Shown here piece after piece: positions 25,089 through 34,141 of a stretch of 64,000 nucleotides of DNA; the first letter of the stretch is position 1, and each line of letters opens with the position of its first letter. The stretch is from Candidatus Peregrinibacteria bacterium GW2011_GWF2_43_17 (lineage in GTDB: Bacteria > Patescibacteriota > Gracilibacteria > UBA1369 > UBA12470). The notes under the pieces are model-generated. The model ran no database searches. It had not been told where the DNA came from and saw only the letters and a program-made list of their open reading frames with translations. Both the position numbers and the translations under genes were made by a program. The stretch spans positions 51,999 through 115,998 of the forward strand of contig LCFW01000006.1 of NCBI GenBank assembly GCA_000999315.1, in the 5' to 3' direction.

Positions 25089-26822
25089 ATGAGCATGAGG
25101 CACATATTTCTCACAATTTGCACAATTCTCACGATCTTGCCGTTAGGCGTAGTCTATGCGGGGAATCCGATAACTTATCAAGAATTATCGGACAATATGG
25201 CTCTGATTTTCCCGCAAGCGGGAGAAGTTGCGGGCTTGGAGTATCACTCGAATTGGCAAGAAGTGGATAGGGATGAGAACTATTACGGTATCGAAGTTGA
25301 GTATCAGGCTTTATATGATGACAATTTTGCATTATCAACCGAGCTTCCGGTCATATATACATACATAGTTGCGTACAATTCGGACTCTTCCGCGGTATCG
25401 GCGTTTGAAAATTATCTTTTGGATGAAAAGTTTGACTCGGGAGAATGGATTTTGCTAAACAGAGGAAGCGACAGTTTCAGTTACAAAACCGGAGCGGGAT
25501 CGGATAGCGACGTAATGATGAGTTATTCGGCGGAATCGAACACGTTGCACTACATAACAAAAAAAGAAAACCTTCTCATAGTTGTGAATTTCTTCCGTAG
25601 AGGAGGGGAGTACAACAGGGGGAACGTGCTGGCATATGAGGGGTATATCGTTAATTACGACGAAACACTGGATGTATTGGCATCGGTCGGTTCTTATATA
25701 AAAGAAGCTGTCGAGTTTTATCTGGACGATATCGAGCCGACAAGTCCGCCGACAAATTACGATTACTATCTCAATTCGGCATCTTACAGCCTTCCCTTGG
25801 ATGACATATACGCGATTCCGTTAAACGGGTCGATCTCTTTTCAAATGTACCTGGATGACACGTCGGAAATAGGCACGATTTTGGACTCCAGCGGCATCAC
25901 GGGTAGCCAATATGGAACGATGTACTTGGGGATTTCGGAAAACGCGACGCTGGATTTTAATTTTTATGATCCGAACACGAACTCAAGCTGTGACGACTCA
26001 TCGGGCTGGCATCATATTTACACCACGGAGCCGATAGATCTTTATGAATGGACGGGAGTGAAAATTGAATACGGTATGGGCACGGGGATAGCTTTATATT
26101 TGAATGATTTAAAACAAGGATATTGCGAAGTAAAAAGAGCGCGAAGCGATGAAACGATATACTTGGGAGATTATCCGGGCGACATAGTCGAAGAGAGCTT
26201 CGTGGGATATGTGAAAGATATGGCAATATCTTATGCGGTGGATGAGACCGGGCAAACATGGGATTCGGTAGTCGCCGAATCGCAAATTTTTACCGACGTG
26301 TATGACGGCGACCAATATTCCACGGCAATATCTTACCTGAAAGACAACGGAATAATTTCGGGTTACGAGGATGGAAGTTTCAAGCCGAATCAAGAAATCA
26401 ACAGGGCGGAAGTATTGAAAATGTTGCTTGAAGGATTGGGATACGATGTGCCGACGGAAGAGTTCGCGGCAATATTCACCGATGTCGAATCGGCAAGTTG
26501 GTACGAGAAATATATTCTATATGCCTCCGAACTCGGGATAGTGTCCGGCTACCCGGACGGGACTTTCAAGCCGTCTCAAAACGTGAACAAAGTCGAATTC
26601 TTAAAAATCCTTACAAGATCATACGGCTTGGATTTGTCCGATTATCCGGTAACGGAATTATATCCTGATACCGATATGACGCAGTGGTATGCGCCTTATG
26701 TTCAATATTCGAAAGACAATACGCTTATGGACCCGGCGGAGGATGGAAACTTCTATCCGGCAAACAACGTGACGAGGGGTGAAGTTGCGGAAACGTTGTA
26801 TAGGCTGGTAATGGTGGATTAG
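25089..26822 (+). CDS. Secreted SLH-anchored protein with a LamG/concanavalin-like domain
   Basis: This 577-residue protein has a signal peptide (MRHIFLTICTILTILPLGVVYA). An N-terminal domain of unknown type (about 30-210) precedes a LamG/concanavalin-like domain (about 215-390, with ISFQMYLDDTSEIGTILDSSG and LYEWTGVKIEYGMGTGIALYLND). Three SLH domains lie at the C-terminus (SGYEDGSFKPNQEINRAE, SGYPDGTFKPSQNVNKVE and NFYPANNVTRGE). The domain set suggests a cell-surface glycan-binding role. The ATG at 25095 is an equally good start. Monocistronic. Confidence 0.88.
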   Translation: MSMRHIFLTICTILTILPLGVVYAGNPITYQELSDNMALIFPQAGEVAGLEYHSNWQEVDRDENYYGIEVEYQALYDDNFALSTELPVIYTYIVAYNSDSSAVSAFENYLLDEKFDSGEWILLNRGSDSFSYKTGAGSDSDVMMSYSAESNTLHYITKKENLLIVVNFFRRGGEYNRGNVLAYEGYIVNYDETLDVLASVGSYIKEAVEFYLDDIEPTSPPTNYDYYLNSASYSLPLDDIYAIPLNGSISFQMYLDDTSEIGTILDSSGITGSQYGTMYLGISENATLDFNFYDPNTNSSCDDSSGWHHIYTTEPIDLYEWTGVKIEYGMGTGIALYLNDLKQGYCEVKRARSDETIYLGDYPGDIVEESFVGYVKDMAISYAVDETGQTWDSVVAESQIFTDVYDGDQYSTAISYLKDNGIISGYEDGSFKPNQEINRAEVLKMLLEGLGYDVPTEEFAAIFTDVESASWYEKYILYASELGIVSGYPDGTFKPSQNVNKVEFLKILTRSYGLDLSDYPVTELYPDTDMTQWYAPYVQYSKDNTLMDPAEDGNFYPANNVTRGEVAETLYRLVMVD

Positions 26823-26830
26823 TCCTTGTT

Positions 26831-27490
26831 TCAATCTTTTTCCAACATCTTTTTAAGAGCCGCAACTATTTCTTCAGATTCAAATTTGGTTTTAAATTTT
26901 CTTTTTAATCCTCTTTTCAAAAAATTTATTACCGGCTTGGCATACAAAAACTTACAAATACCGGAAGGCTCAAGAGCAAGATATCTATTCCATAAATTAT
27001 GTAGTCCTTTTCTCGGCGCAAAATCTCTATGGAGATACTGCAAAACTTCAGCATACTCCTTTAATTTTAAATGATCGTTTAAATCTATGGAAAAAACTTT
27101 CTTTATCTCGATAGGTTTATTGAAAATTATTTTATAGAAATCAAAATTTCTGCCATTTGTTAATAAAGTCCACTCGATACCTTCATTGGCGCCGTAATTT
27201 GTAGCCTGTCTTAAATGCTTGTCTGAAAGGTTGAGAGAAAATGCTTTCACTTCCACCAAAAATGACCGTTCGCCTTTTACCTGTATTACATAATCGGCAT
27301 AAGTGCCGCGAATCATATACTCGGTCTTGATTTCCTCTATCGAAGCATATCCAAGAATGTCCGTTAAAAACATATTAATCATTAATCTCGTTCCAGACTC
27401 GTCGAGATCCGCAAATTTATCGCTAAGATATTTCTTATGATAACTTCTTAGAGCTGACAGTAATTTTTTCTTTTTGGACGACGTAAGCAT
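26831..27490 (-). CDS. Solitary HsdR_N-type PD-(D/E)xK nuclease-like protein
   Basis: This 219-residue protein contains the type I restriction enzyme R N-terminal fold: GTRLMINMFLTDILGY, TEYMIRGTYADYVIQ and FLVEVKAFS give the Asp ... Glu-x-Lys catalytic pattern of PD-(D/E)xK nucleases, then RQATNYGANEGIEWTLLTNG. There are no helicase, methylase or specificity subunits nearby. Such stand-alone HsdR_N proteins are widespread and their role is unsettled. It is convergent with the SLH gene and divergent from the recombinase. Confidence 0.82.
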   Translation of the reverse strand: MLTSSKKKKLLSALRSYHKKYLSDKFADLDESGTRLMINMFLTDILGYASIEEIKTEYMIRGTYADYVIQVKGERSFLVEVKAFSLNLSDKHLRQATNYGANEGIEWTLLTNGRNFDFYKIIFNKPIEIKKVFSIDLNDHLKLKEYAEVLQYLHRDFAPRKGLHNLWNRYLALEPSGICKFLYAKPVINFLKRGLKRKFKTKFESEEIVAALKKMLEKD

Positions 27491-27563
27491 AATAAAAATA
27501 TTTTTAAAATCTAAAAGTAATTCTACATAACGTATGATGCAAATGCCAACTATTTATCTTTCT

Positions 27564-27660
27564 CTTGCCTCAATCTCAAATTTTGCTAAACTGCTCGACG
27601 GAGAGACTAAAATACGAAACTTCCCCCGTGAAAGCGGGGTTTTTCGTGATATGGTAAAAT
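27564..27660 (+). promoter_or_regulatory. Candidate leader with terminator upstream of the recombinase
   Basis: TTGCCT and TAAACT, 16 bases apart near 27564-27591, could start a short transcript. It would meet a terminator hairpin (CCCCG-N6-CGGGG plus T5, 27624-27644) before the recombinase gene. A second, extended -10-like TGGTAAAAT lies at 27652-27660. This could be an attenuated leader, a tiny RNA, or two independent signals. Confidence 0.4.
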
Positions 27661-27672
27661 TAAAATACGATC

Positions 27673-28578
27673 ATGAAAAACAAAACTATCAAACCTCTCA
27701 TCGTCGAATTTCTCGAAAACGCCGAGATTGTCAAAAACCAATCCGGTAAAACAATAGAAAACTATAGTCACTACCTCAAACGTTTTTCGGATTTCACGGG
27801 CGACATTTCTCCCGCAAAAATCACGCAAGAGCTCGTTCAAAAATATCAACTTCACTTAAATCGACTTGGCGAACTGGGTAGAAAAACTCAAAATTATCAT
27901 ATCATCGCACTTCGCGCTTTCTTAAAATTTTTAATCAGAAACGATCACAAAACTCTCCCGCCGGAAAAGATAGATCTCGCGAAAATCCCGGAGAGAACGG
28001 TGGATTTCTTAGGCAGGGAAGAGATAGAAAGGCTTTTTGAAACAATAGATTTAAAATCAAAAAAAGGAATACGAGACCGCGCAATCTTGGAAACCTTCTA
28101 TTCGACCGGTCTTCGTGTCAGTGAACTTTCATCCCTCAACAGAAAACAAGTTGATCTGAAAAGACGTGAATTCATGGTCAGAGGTAAGGGCAGGAAACCG
28201 AGAATAGTTTTTTTGTCGGACAGATGCGTAAGGTGGCTGCAAGATTACCTGGAAACCCGCACGGACAATTTCGAGCCTTTATTTATAAATTACGGACGCG
28301 CGCGCACGGGAGACGAAATCGGCATAGACGAAAAAAAACGACTGACGCCTTACACGATTCAAGACATGGTGAGAAAAACCGCGCTTATGGCCGGTATCGC
28401 GAAAAAAGTCACACCTCACGTTATCAGGCACAGTTTTGCAACAGAGTTGCTAACCAACGGCGCAGATATCAGGGCGGTTCAAGAAATGCTGGGTCATGCC
28501 TCGATAACCACAACCCAAATTTACACCCATGTCACAAACCAAAGATTAAAAGAGGTTCACAGAAAATTCTTAAGGTAG
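27673..28578 (+). CDS. xer: Tyrosine recombinase, XerC/XerD-like
   Basis: This 301-residue site-specific recombinase has an N-terminal SAM-like core-binding domain (to about residue 95) and a catalytic domain with the full set of active-site residues: Arg in TGLRVSEL, Lys in RGKGRKPR, His-x-x-Arg in HVIRHSFATEL, His in LGHASITTTQIY and the nucleophilic Tyr in QIYTHVT. A housekeeping role in chromosome-dimer resolution is likeliest because only one Xer is seen and no mobile cargo surrounds it. The gap to ftsE is 16 bases, so they are probably one operon. Confidence 0.9.
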   Translation: MKNKTIKPLIVEFLENAEIVKNQSGKTIENYSHYLKRFSDFTGDISPAKITQELVQKYQLHLNRLGELGRKTQNYHIIALRAFLKFLIRNDHKTLPPEKIDLAKIPERTVDFLGREEIERLFETIDLKSKKGIRDRAILETFYSTGLRVSELSSLNRKQVDLKRREFMVRGKGRKPRIVFLSDRCVRWLQDYLETRTDNFEPLFINYGRARTGDEIGIDEKKRLTPYTIQDMVRKTALMAGIAKKVTPHVIRHSFATELLTNGADIRAVQEMLGHASITTTQIYTHVTNQRLKEVHRKFLR

Positions 28579-28594
28579 TAAAATTAAAACCACG

Positions 28595-29314
28595 ATGATA
28601 CTTTTCCAAAACGTAATAAAAAGATACGGCGAGAGAATGGTCTTGAAAGACATAGATCTCCAGATTGGCGGAGGCGAATTTATCACGTTAATCGGCCCAT
28701 CGGGGGCGGGGAAATCGACATTGATTCATGCTCTTATCGGAGCTGTCAAAATAGAACGCGGGAGTATTTCCGTAGACGGTCGCGACGTGACAAAGCTAAA
28801 TCGTGAAACATTGCAAACTTACAGACGAGGGGTGGGTATTGTTTTTCAGGATTTCAAGCTTTTACCTAAAAAAACGGTATCTGAAAATATAGCTTTTGCG
28901 ATGGAGGTTTGCGGCGAAGAAGAGTTGGCAATCAAAATAAGAGTAAAAGAGGTCCTTGAGCTTATCGGGCTTACCAAGCAAGCCGGACAATTTCCCGATC
29001 AATTATCGGGGGGTGAAAAACAAAAAGTCGCAATCGGCCGAGCGCTCGTACACAGGCCGAAGCTGTTAATCGCGGATGAGCCCACGGGCAATCTCGATCC
29101 CGAAAGCACGATTGAAGTTTTGCATTTGCTTCAAAAAATAAACGCAAACGGCGCCACGGTACTTCTCGCGACGCACAACAAATCGCTGGTGGATAATATC
29201 AGAAAAAGAGTTGTTACGATGAAAGACGGCAAAATCGTCAGCGACAAAGAAGAAGCAACGTATGAATTCACGAAGCCGCACGATCGGGCGGCGGAGTATG
29301 TGGAGTTGCAATAG
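28595..29314 (+). CDS. ftsE: Cell-division ABC ATPase FtsE
   Basis: This 239-residue ABC ATP-binding subunit has Walker A GPSGAGKST, Q-loop VFQDFKLLP, signature LSGGEKQKVAIGRA and Walker B LLIADEPTGNLD. The FtsE-like features are the short length and the FQDFKLL and T-V-x-E-N-I-A-F segments. FtsE with FtsX controls peptidoglycan hydrolases at the division site. No ftsX follows; dprA is the next gene. The C-terminal tail (residues about 215-239) is longer than usual. Confidence 0.85.
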   Translation: MILFQNVIKRYGERMVLKDIDLQIGGGEFITLIGPSGAGKSTLIHALIGAVKIERGSISVDGRDVTKLNRETLQTYRRGVGIVFQDFKLLPKKTVSENIAFAMEVCGEEELAIKIRVKEVLELIGLTKQAGQFPDQLSGGEKQKVAIGRALVHRPKLLIADEPTGNLDPESTIEVLHLLQKINANGATVLLATHNKSLVDNIRKRVVTMKDGKIVSDKEEATYEFTKPHDRAAEYVELQ

Positions 29315-29394
29315 GGAGCAATGCAGATGTTTTCGTAATCCTTCATTTGCTTTTTAACAAAATTTTAACCTTTCCATGCTATTTTCCCCGTTGC

Positions 29395-30468
29395 ATGGAC
29401 GAAATTTATTTTCACATTTGGCAAAAAACACTCTACGGCAGTCCCAAACTGCTCATGCATATTTTGAAAAATTTTAATTTCGATCCGAAAGCGGCTTGGA
29501 GAAATTTCGATCCGAAAATAACAACCGGAACAAAAAAAGAGACGCTTGAACTTATACAAAAAAACAGGGAAGAAGATCCGATCAAGTCTTACGAAGAACT
29601 GAAAAAGCTCGGCATAAAAATTCTGACAATCACAAGCCCGCTCTACCCCGAATATCTGAAAAACATCTCCGCCCCTCCCGTTGCAATTTACTATAGAGGC
29701 GACTTGAAAGTACTGCAAAAACCGGCAATCGCGATAGTCGGCACGAGAAAAATATCGTTTTACGGCCAAAAAACAGTGAGAAAAATCGTAAACGAGCTGT
29801 CCGGCTACGATCTCGCGCTGGTAAGCGGATTGGCTTATGGAATAGATGCGTTCGCGCACAAAGAATCTTTGAAAATCGGAATCCCGAACATCGCCGTTTT
29901 GGCAAACGGTCTCGATCAAATTTATCCGAGCGAGCACATCGATCTCGCGAAAGAAATTATAAAAAACGGACTTCTTATATCCGAATCTCCGCCACGTACT
30001 CCTTCACAAAAATTCATGTTTCCGATAAGAAACAGGCTGATAGCGGGACTTGCCCAAGCCGTAATCGTCGCGGAAGCTCCGGAAAGATCCGGCGCCCTCA
30101 TCACCGCCGAATATGCATTTTCGGAAAACAGACTTGTCTACGCGGTTCCCGGAGACATTGATTCTTACCGACATGTCGGTTGCCATAATTTGATAAAATC
30201 ACAAAAAGCTGTCCTTCTCACTCACGCGAAAGACGTCGTAAAAGATTTGAACCTCGCCTTCGGTTCTCTCCCTATAAAATGCAAAAAACTTTCAAAAGAA
30301 CAGGAGTTGATTTTACGCATTATCGAAAAAAGATCACCCGCCCACCTAAGCTCACTCGAGGCGATTACCCGTATCCCTCAATGTAACCTCATAGAAGAAT
30401 TGATGGAAATGGAGCTTTCGTGCCTCATCAAAAATATCGGAGGAATGAATTATGTGTGCGTCCGATAG
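29395..30468 (+). CDS. dprA: DNA processing protein DprA
   Basis: This 357-residue protein loads RecA on incoming single-stranded DNA during natural transformation. The Rossmann-like core shows VGTRKISFYG, LVSGLAYGIDAFAH, GLDQIYPSEH, LLISESPPRTPSQKFMFPIRNRLIAGLA, EAPERSGALITAEYA and VPGDID. A DML1-like winged helix follows at the C-terminus. The ATG at 29395 gives the expected N-terminus; an upstream TTG-started extension is not supported. With pilB convergent next door and recA nearby, competence is a plausible shared theme. Confidence 0.92.
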   Translation: MDEIYFHIWQKTLYGSPKLLMHILKNFNFDPKAAWRNFDPKITTGTKKETLELIQKNREEDPIKSYEELKKLGIKILTITSPLYPEYLKNISAPPVAIYYRGDLKVLQKPAIAIVGTRKISFYGQKTVRKIVNELSGYDLALVSGLAYGIDAFAHKESLKIGIPNIAVLANGLDQIYPSEHIDLAKEIIKNGLLISESPPRTPSQKFMFPIRNRLIAGLAQAVIVAEAPERSGALITAEYAFSENRLVYAVPGDIDSYRHVGCHNLIKSQKAVLLTHAKDVVKDLNLAFGSLPIKCKKLSKEQELILRIIEKRSPAHLSSLEAITRIPQCNLIEELMEMELSCLIKNIGGMNYVCVR

Positions 30469-30478
30469 GAGAATAATA

Positions 30479-32182
30479 CTACCCGACCACCCTATACACT
30501 TCGCTCAACGTCGTCACGCCCTGTATCACCTTCAAAATCCCATCCTCTTTCAGCGTAATCATCCCTTTCCTCCTAGCCGCTTCAAAAATTTCATGCGAAC
30601 TTTTTTCGCCTAAAATCAGGTCTTTAATTTCATCATCAAAAGTAAAAATCTCGGATATGACAGATTGACCGCTATACCCGGTATGACTGCACTTCGCACA
30701 CCCGACCTCTTTCCATAAAAACTCCGGAGCATTAAGTTGCATCCCTGCGGCAACTCCCTGCAAAGCGAATATATTATTCATGATTTCATCCTTCTCGGAT
30801 GCCGAAACCGCCTCTTGCTTTTTACAACTCGGGCACAAAACTCTCACAAGTCTTTGCGCGACAATCGTATGAATCGAAGGAGCTATCATGTAAGGCTTCA
30901 GCCCAATATTCAGAAGCCTTGGGATGGTTTCAACGGCGCTATTTGTATGCAAAGTGCTCAAAAGCACATGGCCCGTCAGGGCCGCTTGTGCGGCAGTTTC
31001 GGCAGTCTCGAGATCACGTATTTCGCCGATCATCACAATATCGGGATCTTGCCTTAAAATAGCCTTTAACCCAGATGCAAAAGTATACCCTCGTTTCTCG
31101 TTAATTTGGCTTTGTGCGACATTTTCGATGTGATACTCGATCGGATCTTCAAGCGTAATAACTTTATTTTCAGGTTTATTGAAATATTTAAGCATTGCAT
31201 ACAAAGTTGTCGTTTTGCCGGATCCGGTAGGACCTGTAACCAATATCATTCCATTCGAAATTCCGGTTGCCGCCTTCGCGAGCTCAAGATTTCGACCATA
31301 GAATCCCATCTTCTCAAAATCCAAAACTTTTTTCCCGCTATCAAGCAACCTCAAAACAAAAGTTTCGCCATATTCGGTCGGCAGCGCGGAAGCTCTCACG
31401 TCAATTTTTCGTTTATTATAATTGAAATAAAATCTTCCATCTTGCGCCTCATTCGCAACGTTCAATTTCATCTTGCATTGATACTTGAGCTGATTCGATA
31501 AATATTCATAAGTCTTCCTGTCCAATCTGAAAATCTCCTGCAAAACGCCGTCAATTCTGAATCTGACGGTAACGTGAGTTTCTTCCGGTTGATAATGGAT
31601 ATCAGAGGCGCCGGTTTTCATAGCTCCCACGTTTATCAGGTTCAAAGCCTCTTCGGCGGTAACTCCGCTAAGGCGATCTTTGAGCTGTTGAAGCCCTTCA
31701 ATCTCTTTTTCGTAAGCTTCAATCTGTGATTCATCGACTATATTTTCAACCTCTTTTTCATCGGGAGTGTATTGGCCCGATTCGTAAGCCGACATTGCCT
31801 CGATTATGCCTTCTTCGCTGGCCAAATTTATATTTATTTGAAAACCTTGATCTTTAAGCCTCCTAATTATCGCGATCGTATTTGGGTTTGTCGGATGCGC
31901 AATAGCTATTCTGACCTTTTTCCCTATTCTGAAAAACGGTATTAAAAATGCATTCGCCGCATCCTCTTTTGGTATCAAAGTCAAAAAGTCCGGATTTATC
32001 GGTATCATACCTATATTCACATAACTCATCTTCAGGTTTTTCGCCGTTTCCGCCACGGATTTCTCCTTAAAATCCCTGTTGATTTGCCCTATATGAGTGC
32101 TAGCGGAACTGGCACCGATTTGCTTACCTCCTGCAGGCTTACTTTGACCACTTGATTGTATAGGTTGTACGAATTGGTCCAT
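30479..32182 (-). CDS. pilB: Type IV pilus assembly ATPase PilB (GspE family)
   Basis: This 567-residue cytoplasmic ATPase powers pilus extension. An N-terminal GspE/MshEN-like domain (to about residue 160) is followed by the secretion ATPase core: Walker A GPTGSGKTTTLYAML, an Asp box near LEDPIEYHIE, Walker B IVMIGEIRDLETAE and a His box LLSTLHTNSA. A four-Cys zinc site (CPSCKKQE and CAKCSHTGYSG) lies near residue 460-510 as in PilB. No other pil gene is in the window. Confidence 0.93.
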   Translation of the reverse strand: MDQFVQPIQSSGQSKPAGGKQIGASSASTHIGQINRDFKEKSVAETAKNLKMSYVNIGMIPINPDFLTLIPKEDAANAFLIPFFRIGKKVRIAIAHPTNPNTIAIIRRLKDQGFQININLASEEGIIEAMSAYESGQYTPDEKEVENIVDESQIEAYEKEIEGLQQLKDRLSGVTAEEALNLINVGAMKTGASDIHYQPEETHVTVRFRIDGVLQEIFRLDRKTYEYLSNQLKYQCKMKLNVANEAQDGRFYFNYNKRKIDVRASALPTEYGETFVLRLLDSGKKVLDFEKMGFYGRNLELAKAATGISNGMILVTGPTGSGKTTTLYAMLKYFNKPENKVITLEDPIEYHIENVAQSQINEKRGYTFASGLKAILRQDPDIVMIGEIRDLETAETAAQAALTGHVLLSTLHTNSAVETIPRLLNIGLKPYMIAPSIHTIVAQRLVRVLCPSCKKQEAVSASEKDEIMNNIFALQGVAAGMQLNAPEFLWKEVGCAKCSHTGYSGQSVISEIFTFDDEIKDLILGEKSSHEIFEAARRKGMITLKEDGILKVIQGVTTLSEVYRVVG

Positions 32183-32292
32183 ATATAGGTTCGACTATAT
32201 CAGATTATTATACCACGAAAAAGACTGGATGGGAACCTGTAATCAACTCTGGTTTGATCATCCGTGATTTGAACGAAAGAAAATTCGAACTA

Positions 32293-33540
32293 TTACTTCA
32301 CCTTTTTCAGCACCTCGACAATCTGTTCCGCCTCTTCCGCCGTTATGCCTTCGACAGATTGTAAATCTTTTGCGTTCAAGCCCTTTATTTGTTCAACGAG
32401 AGCCAGGTTGGCCGTTGCCAATTTCGCAACAGTTTCCGGAGCCAAGCCCAAACTGCCGATATCCATAACTTCTTGTTTCTGTTGTTTCAATTTCGCCTTC
32501 TCTTCGGGCATTTCGGAAATATCCAAAATATCTACTTCCCAACCTGTTAGGATTGAGGCGAGCCTGACGTTTTGACCTTGTTTCCCGATAGCGAGAGCTC
32601 TTTGTTCGCTCGTGACATAAACTGCGGCCCTTCTGTCCTGTTGATTCAAAACTATTTTCGAAACTTCTGCCGGAGCGAGTGCTCTTCGAAGATACTCTTC
32701 TTCGTTTGCAGCCCACTCGATCACGTCGATTCTTTCGCCGTGAAGCTCGTTCGTGATGTTTTGGACACGGACACCTTTTTGGCCTACGCAAGCGCCAATC
32801 GGGTCTACTTTTTCGTCTTTGCTTGCGACTGCGATTTTGCATCTTACGCCGGCATCGCGAGCGACACCTTTGATTTCAACTATCTTGTCTTTGATTTCCG
32901 GAATCTCGAGTTCCATCAATTTTTTAACGAGACTCGGATGAGTTCTTGAGATCAAAAGTTGCGGTCCTTTGGTGGTTTTTATAACTTTGTCCAAATAAAT
33001 TTTAATTCTCTGTCCACCGTAATATCTCTCTCCGGGGATCTGATGTTCATAAGGGAGAACTGTGGTGATTTTGCCCAAATCCACAAAAACCTGATTGTTC
33101 TCAACACGATGAACCAGCGCATTGATAAGCTCATTTTCGCGATCTTTGAAATTTTCGTACATAAGATCTCTTTCGGCCTCCTGAATTCTCTGGATAATAA
33201 CTTGTTTTGCGGATTGCGCGGCGATTCTGCCGTATCCGATAGGCGTAACATCCATCTTTATATCGTTGCCAACCCTCGCGTTTTTCTTAACTTTCTTCGC
33301 TTCGGCGAGAGACATTTCGAGATCCGGATTTTCAACTTTTTTAACAACTTTTTTTATCAAAATCACAGTCGTGGATTCGGTTTTTTCATCTATTTCGACA
33401 TCAATATTCTGATCTTTATTCCCATAATCCTTCCTGTAAGCTGTCTTAAGAGCCGCCTTTACGATATCCAAAACGACACCTCTTGGGATGTTTTTCTCAT
33501 CAGCTAGTTGATTGATAGCCGCTAAAAATTGTGATTGCAT
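32293..33540 (-). CDS. nusA: Transcription termination/antitermination protein NusA
   Basis: This 415-residue RNA polymerase-associated factor affects pausing, termination and antitermination. The N-terminal domain (1 to about 125) is followed by an S1 domain (FVDLGKITTVLPYEHQIPGERY) and two KH domains, with the GACVGQKGVRVQNI and AIGKQGQNVRLAS motifs. A short helix-hairpin-helix tail ends the protein (LNAKDLQSVEGITAEEAEQIVEVL). No rimP or infB lie next to it, unlike in many bacteria. The upstream gene recX has its own terminator. Confidence 0.95.
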   Translation of the reverse strand: MQSQFLAAINQLADEKNIPRGVVLDIVKAALKTAYRKDYGNKDQNIDVEIDEKTESTTVILIKKVVKKVENPDLEMSLAEAKKVKKNARVGNDIKMDVTPIGYGRIAAQSAKQVIIQRIQEAERDLMYENFKDRENELINALVHRVENNQVFVDLGKITTVLPYEHQIPGERYYGGQRIKIYLDKVIKTTKGPQLLISRTHPSLVKKLMELEIPEIKDKIVEIKGVARDAGVRCKIAVASKDEKVDPIGACVGQKGVRVQNITNELHGERIDVIEWAANEEEYLRRALAPAEVSKIVLNQQDRRAAVYVTSEQRALAIGKQGQNVRLASILTGWEVDILDISEMPEEKAKLKQQKQEVMDIGSLGLAPETVAKLATANLALVEQIKGLNAKDLQSVEGITAEEAEQIVEVLKKVK

Positions 33541-33566
33541 ACTTTTTAAATTAAATTTTAAATACA

Positions 33567-33593
33567 GAAAAAATCAGGATTAAAAATCCTGAA
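33567..33593 (-). terminator. Terminator of recA-recX
   Basis: On the minus strand TCAGGATT/AATCCTGA forms an 8-bp stem followed by six T. It separates recX from nusA. Confidence 0.85.
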
Positions 33594-33638
33594 CTTATCA
33601 AGCACAACCATTATAGCAATATTGTCCAAAATGGCAAG

Positions 33639-34121
33639 TTAAAACCGCGCCACTTTCTCGTAAATCATCCCCGCCTTAAACCCCCTGCTTGCCAGAAATC
33701 TAATGAGCCTTTGCTTCTGTTTATCGGAGTCGATTGCCCCCTTTTTTCTGATAAAAGATTGGCACGCTCTCTCGAGCGTAACATCATCGTCGAAGGCCGA
33801 CCCCTCCCACGCCTTTTCGGCGATATTTTTCGTTATTCCTTTGCGAGCAAGTTTCGATATGGCGGCAAATTTCCCGAGAGGCGACAGCATCATTTTTGAC
33901 CTTAAAAACATCCTTGCGAACTTCTCGTCATTAATCAGCCCGAGCTCTTTCAATCGCACAATAATGATTTTCTGCGCATCCTCTTTCTCTTCTTCGGAAA
34001 ACGCATCCGCTTTCGCCGCTTTCAAATGCAGTTTTTTCAAAATCTCAAACTCACTCATGTCGCGCCTGCTTAAGAGCCACAGAGCATAATCCATCAAGTT
34101 TTTCCTTAACGCATCTTTCAT
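33639..34121 (-). CDS. recX: Regulatory protein RecX
   Basis: This 160-residue helical protein modulates RecA filaments. Three tandem three-helix repeats are visible: MDYALWLLSRRDMSEFEILKKL, then IIIVRLKELGLINDEKFARMFLRSK, and finally FIRKKGAIDSDKQKQRLIRFLASRGF. This is typical RecX order and length. It lies 20 bases after recA and is co-transcribed with it. Confidence 0.92.
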   Translation of the reverse strand: MKDALRKNLMDYALWLLSRRDMSEFEILKKLHLKAAKADAFSEEEKEDAQKIIIVRLKELGLINDEKFARMFLRSKMMLSPLGKFAAISKLARKGITKNIAEKAWEGSAFDDDVTLERACQSFIRKKGAIDSDKQKQRLIRFLASRGFKAGMIYEKVARF

Positions 34122-34141
34122 AGCCTGATTTCCTAATATTC

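Noticed and set aside
26831..28578. Restriction system or integrative element formed by the HsdR_N protein and the Xer recombinase
   Set aside because: No methylase, specificity subunit, attachment repeats or cargo; the two genes are divergent and each is common in housekeeping contexts.
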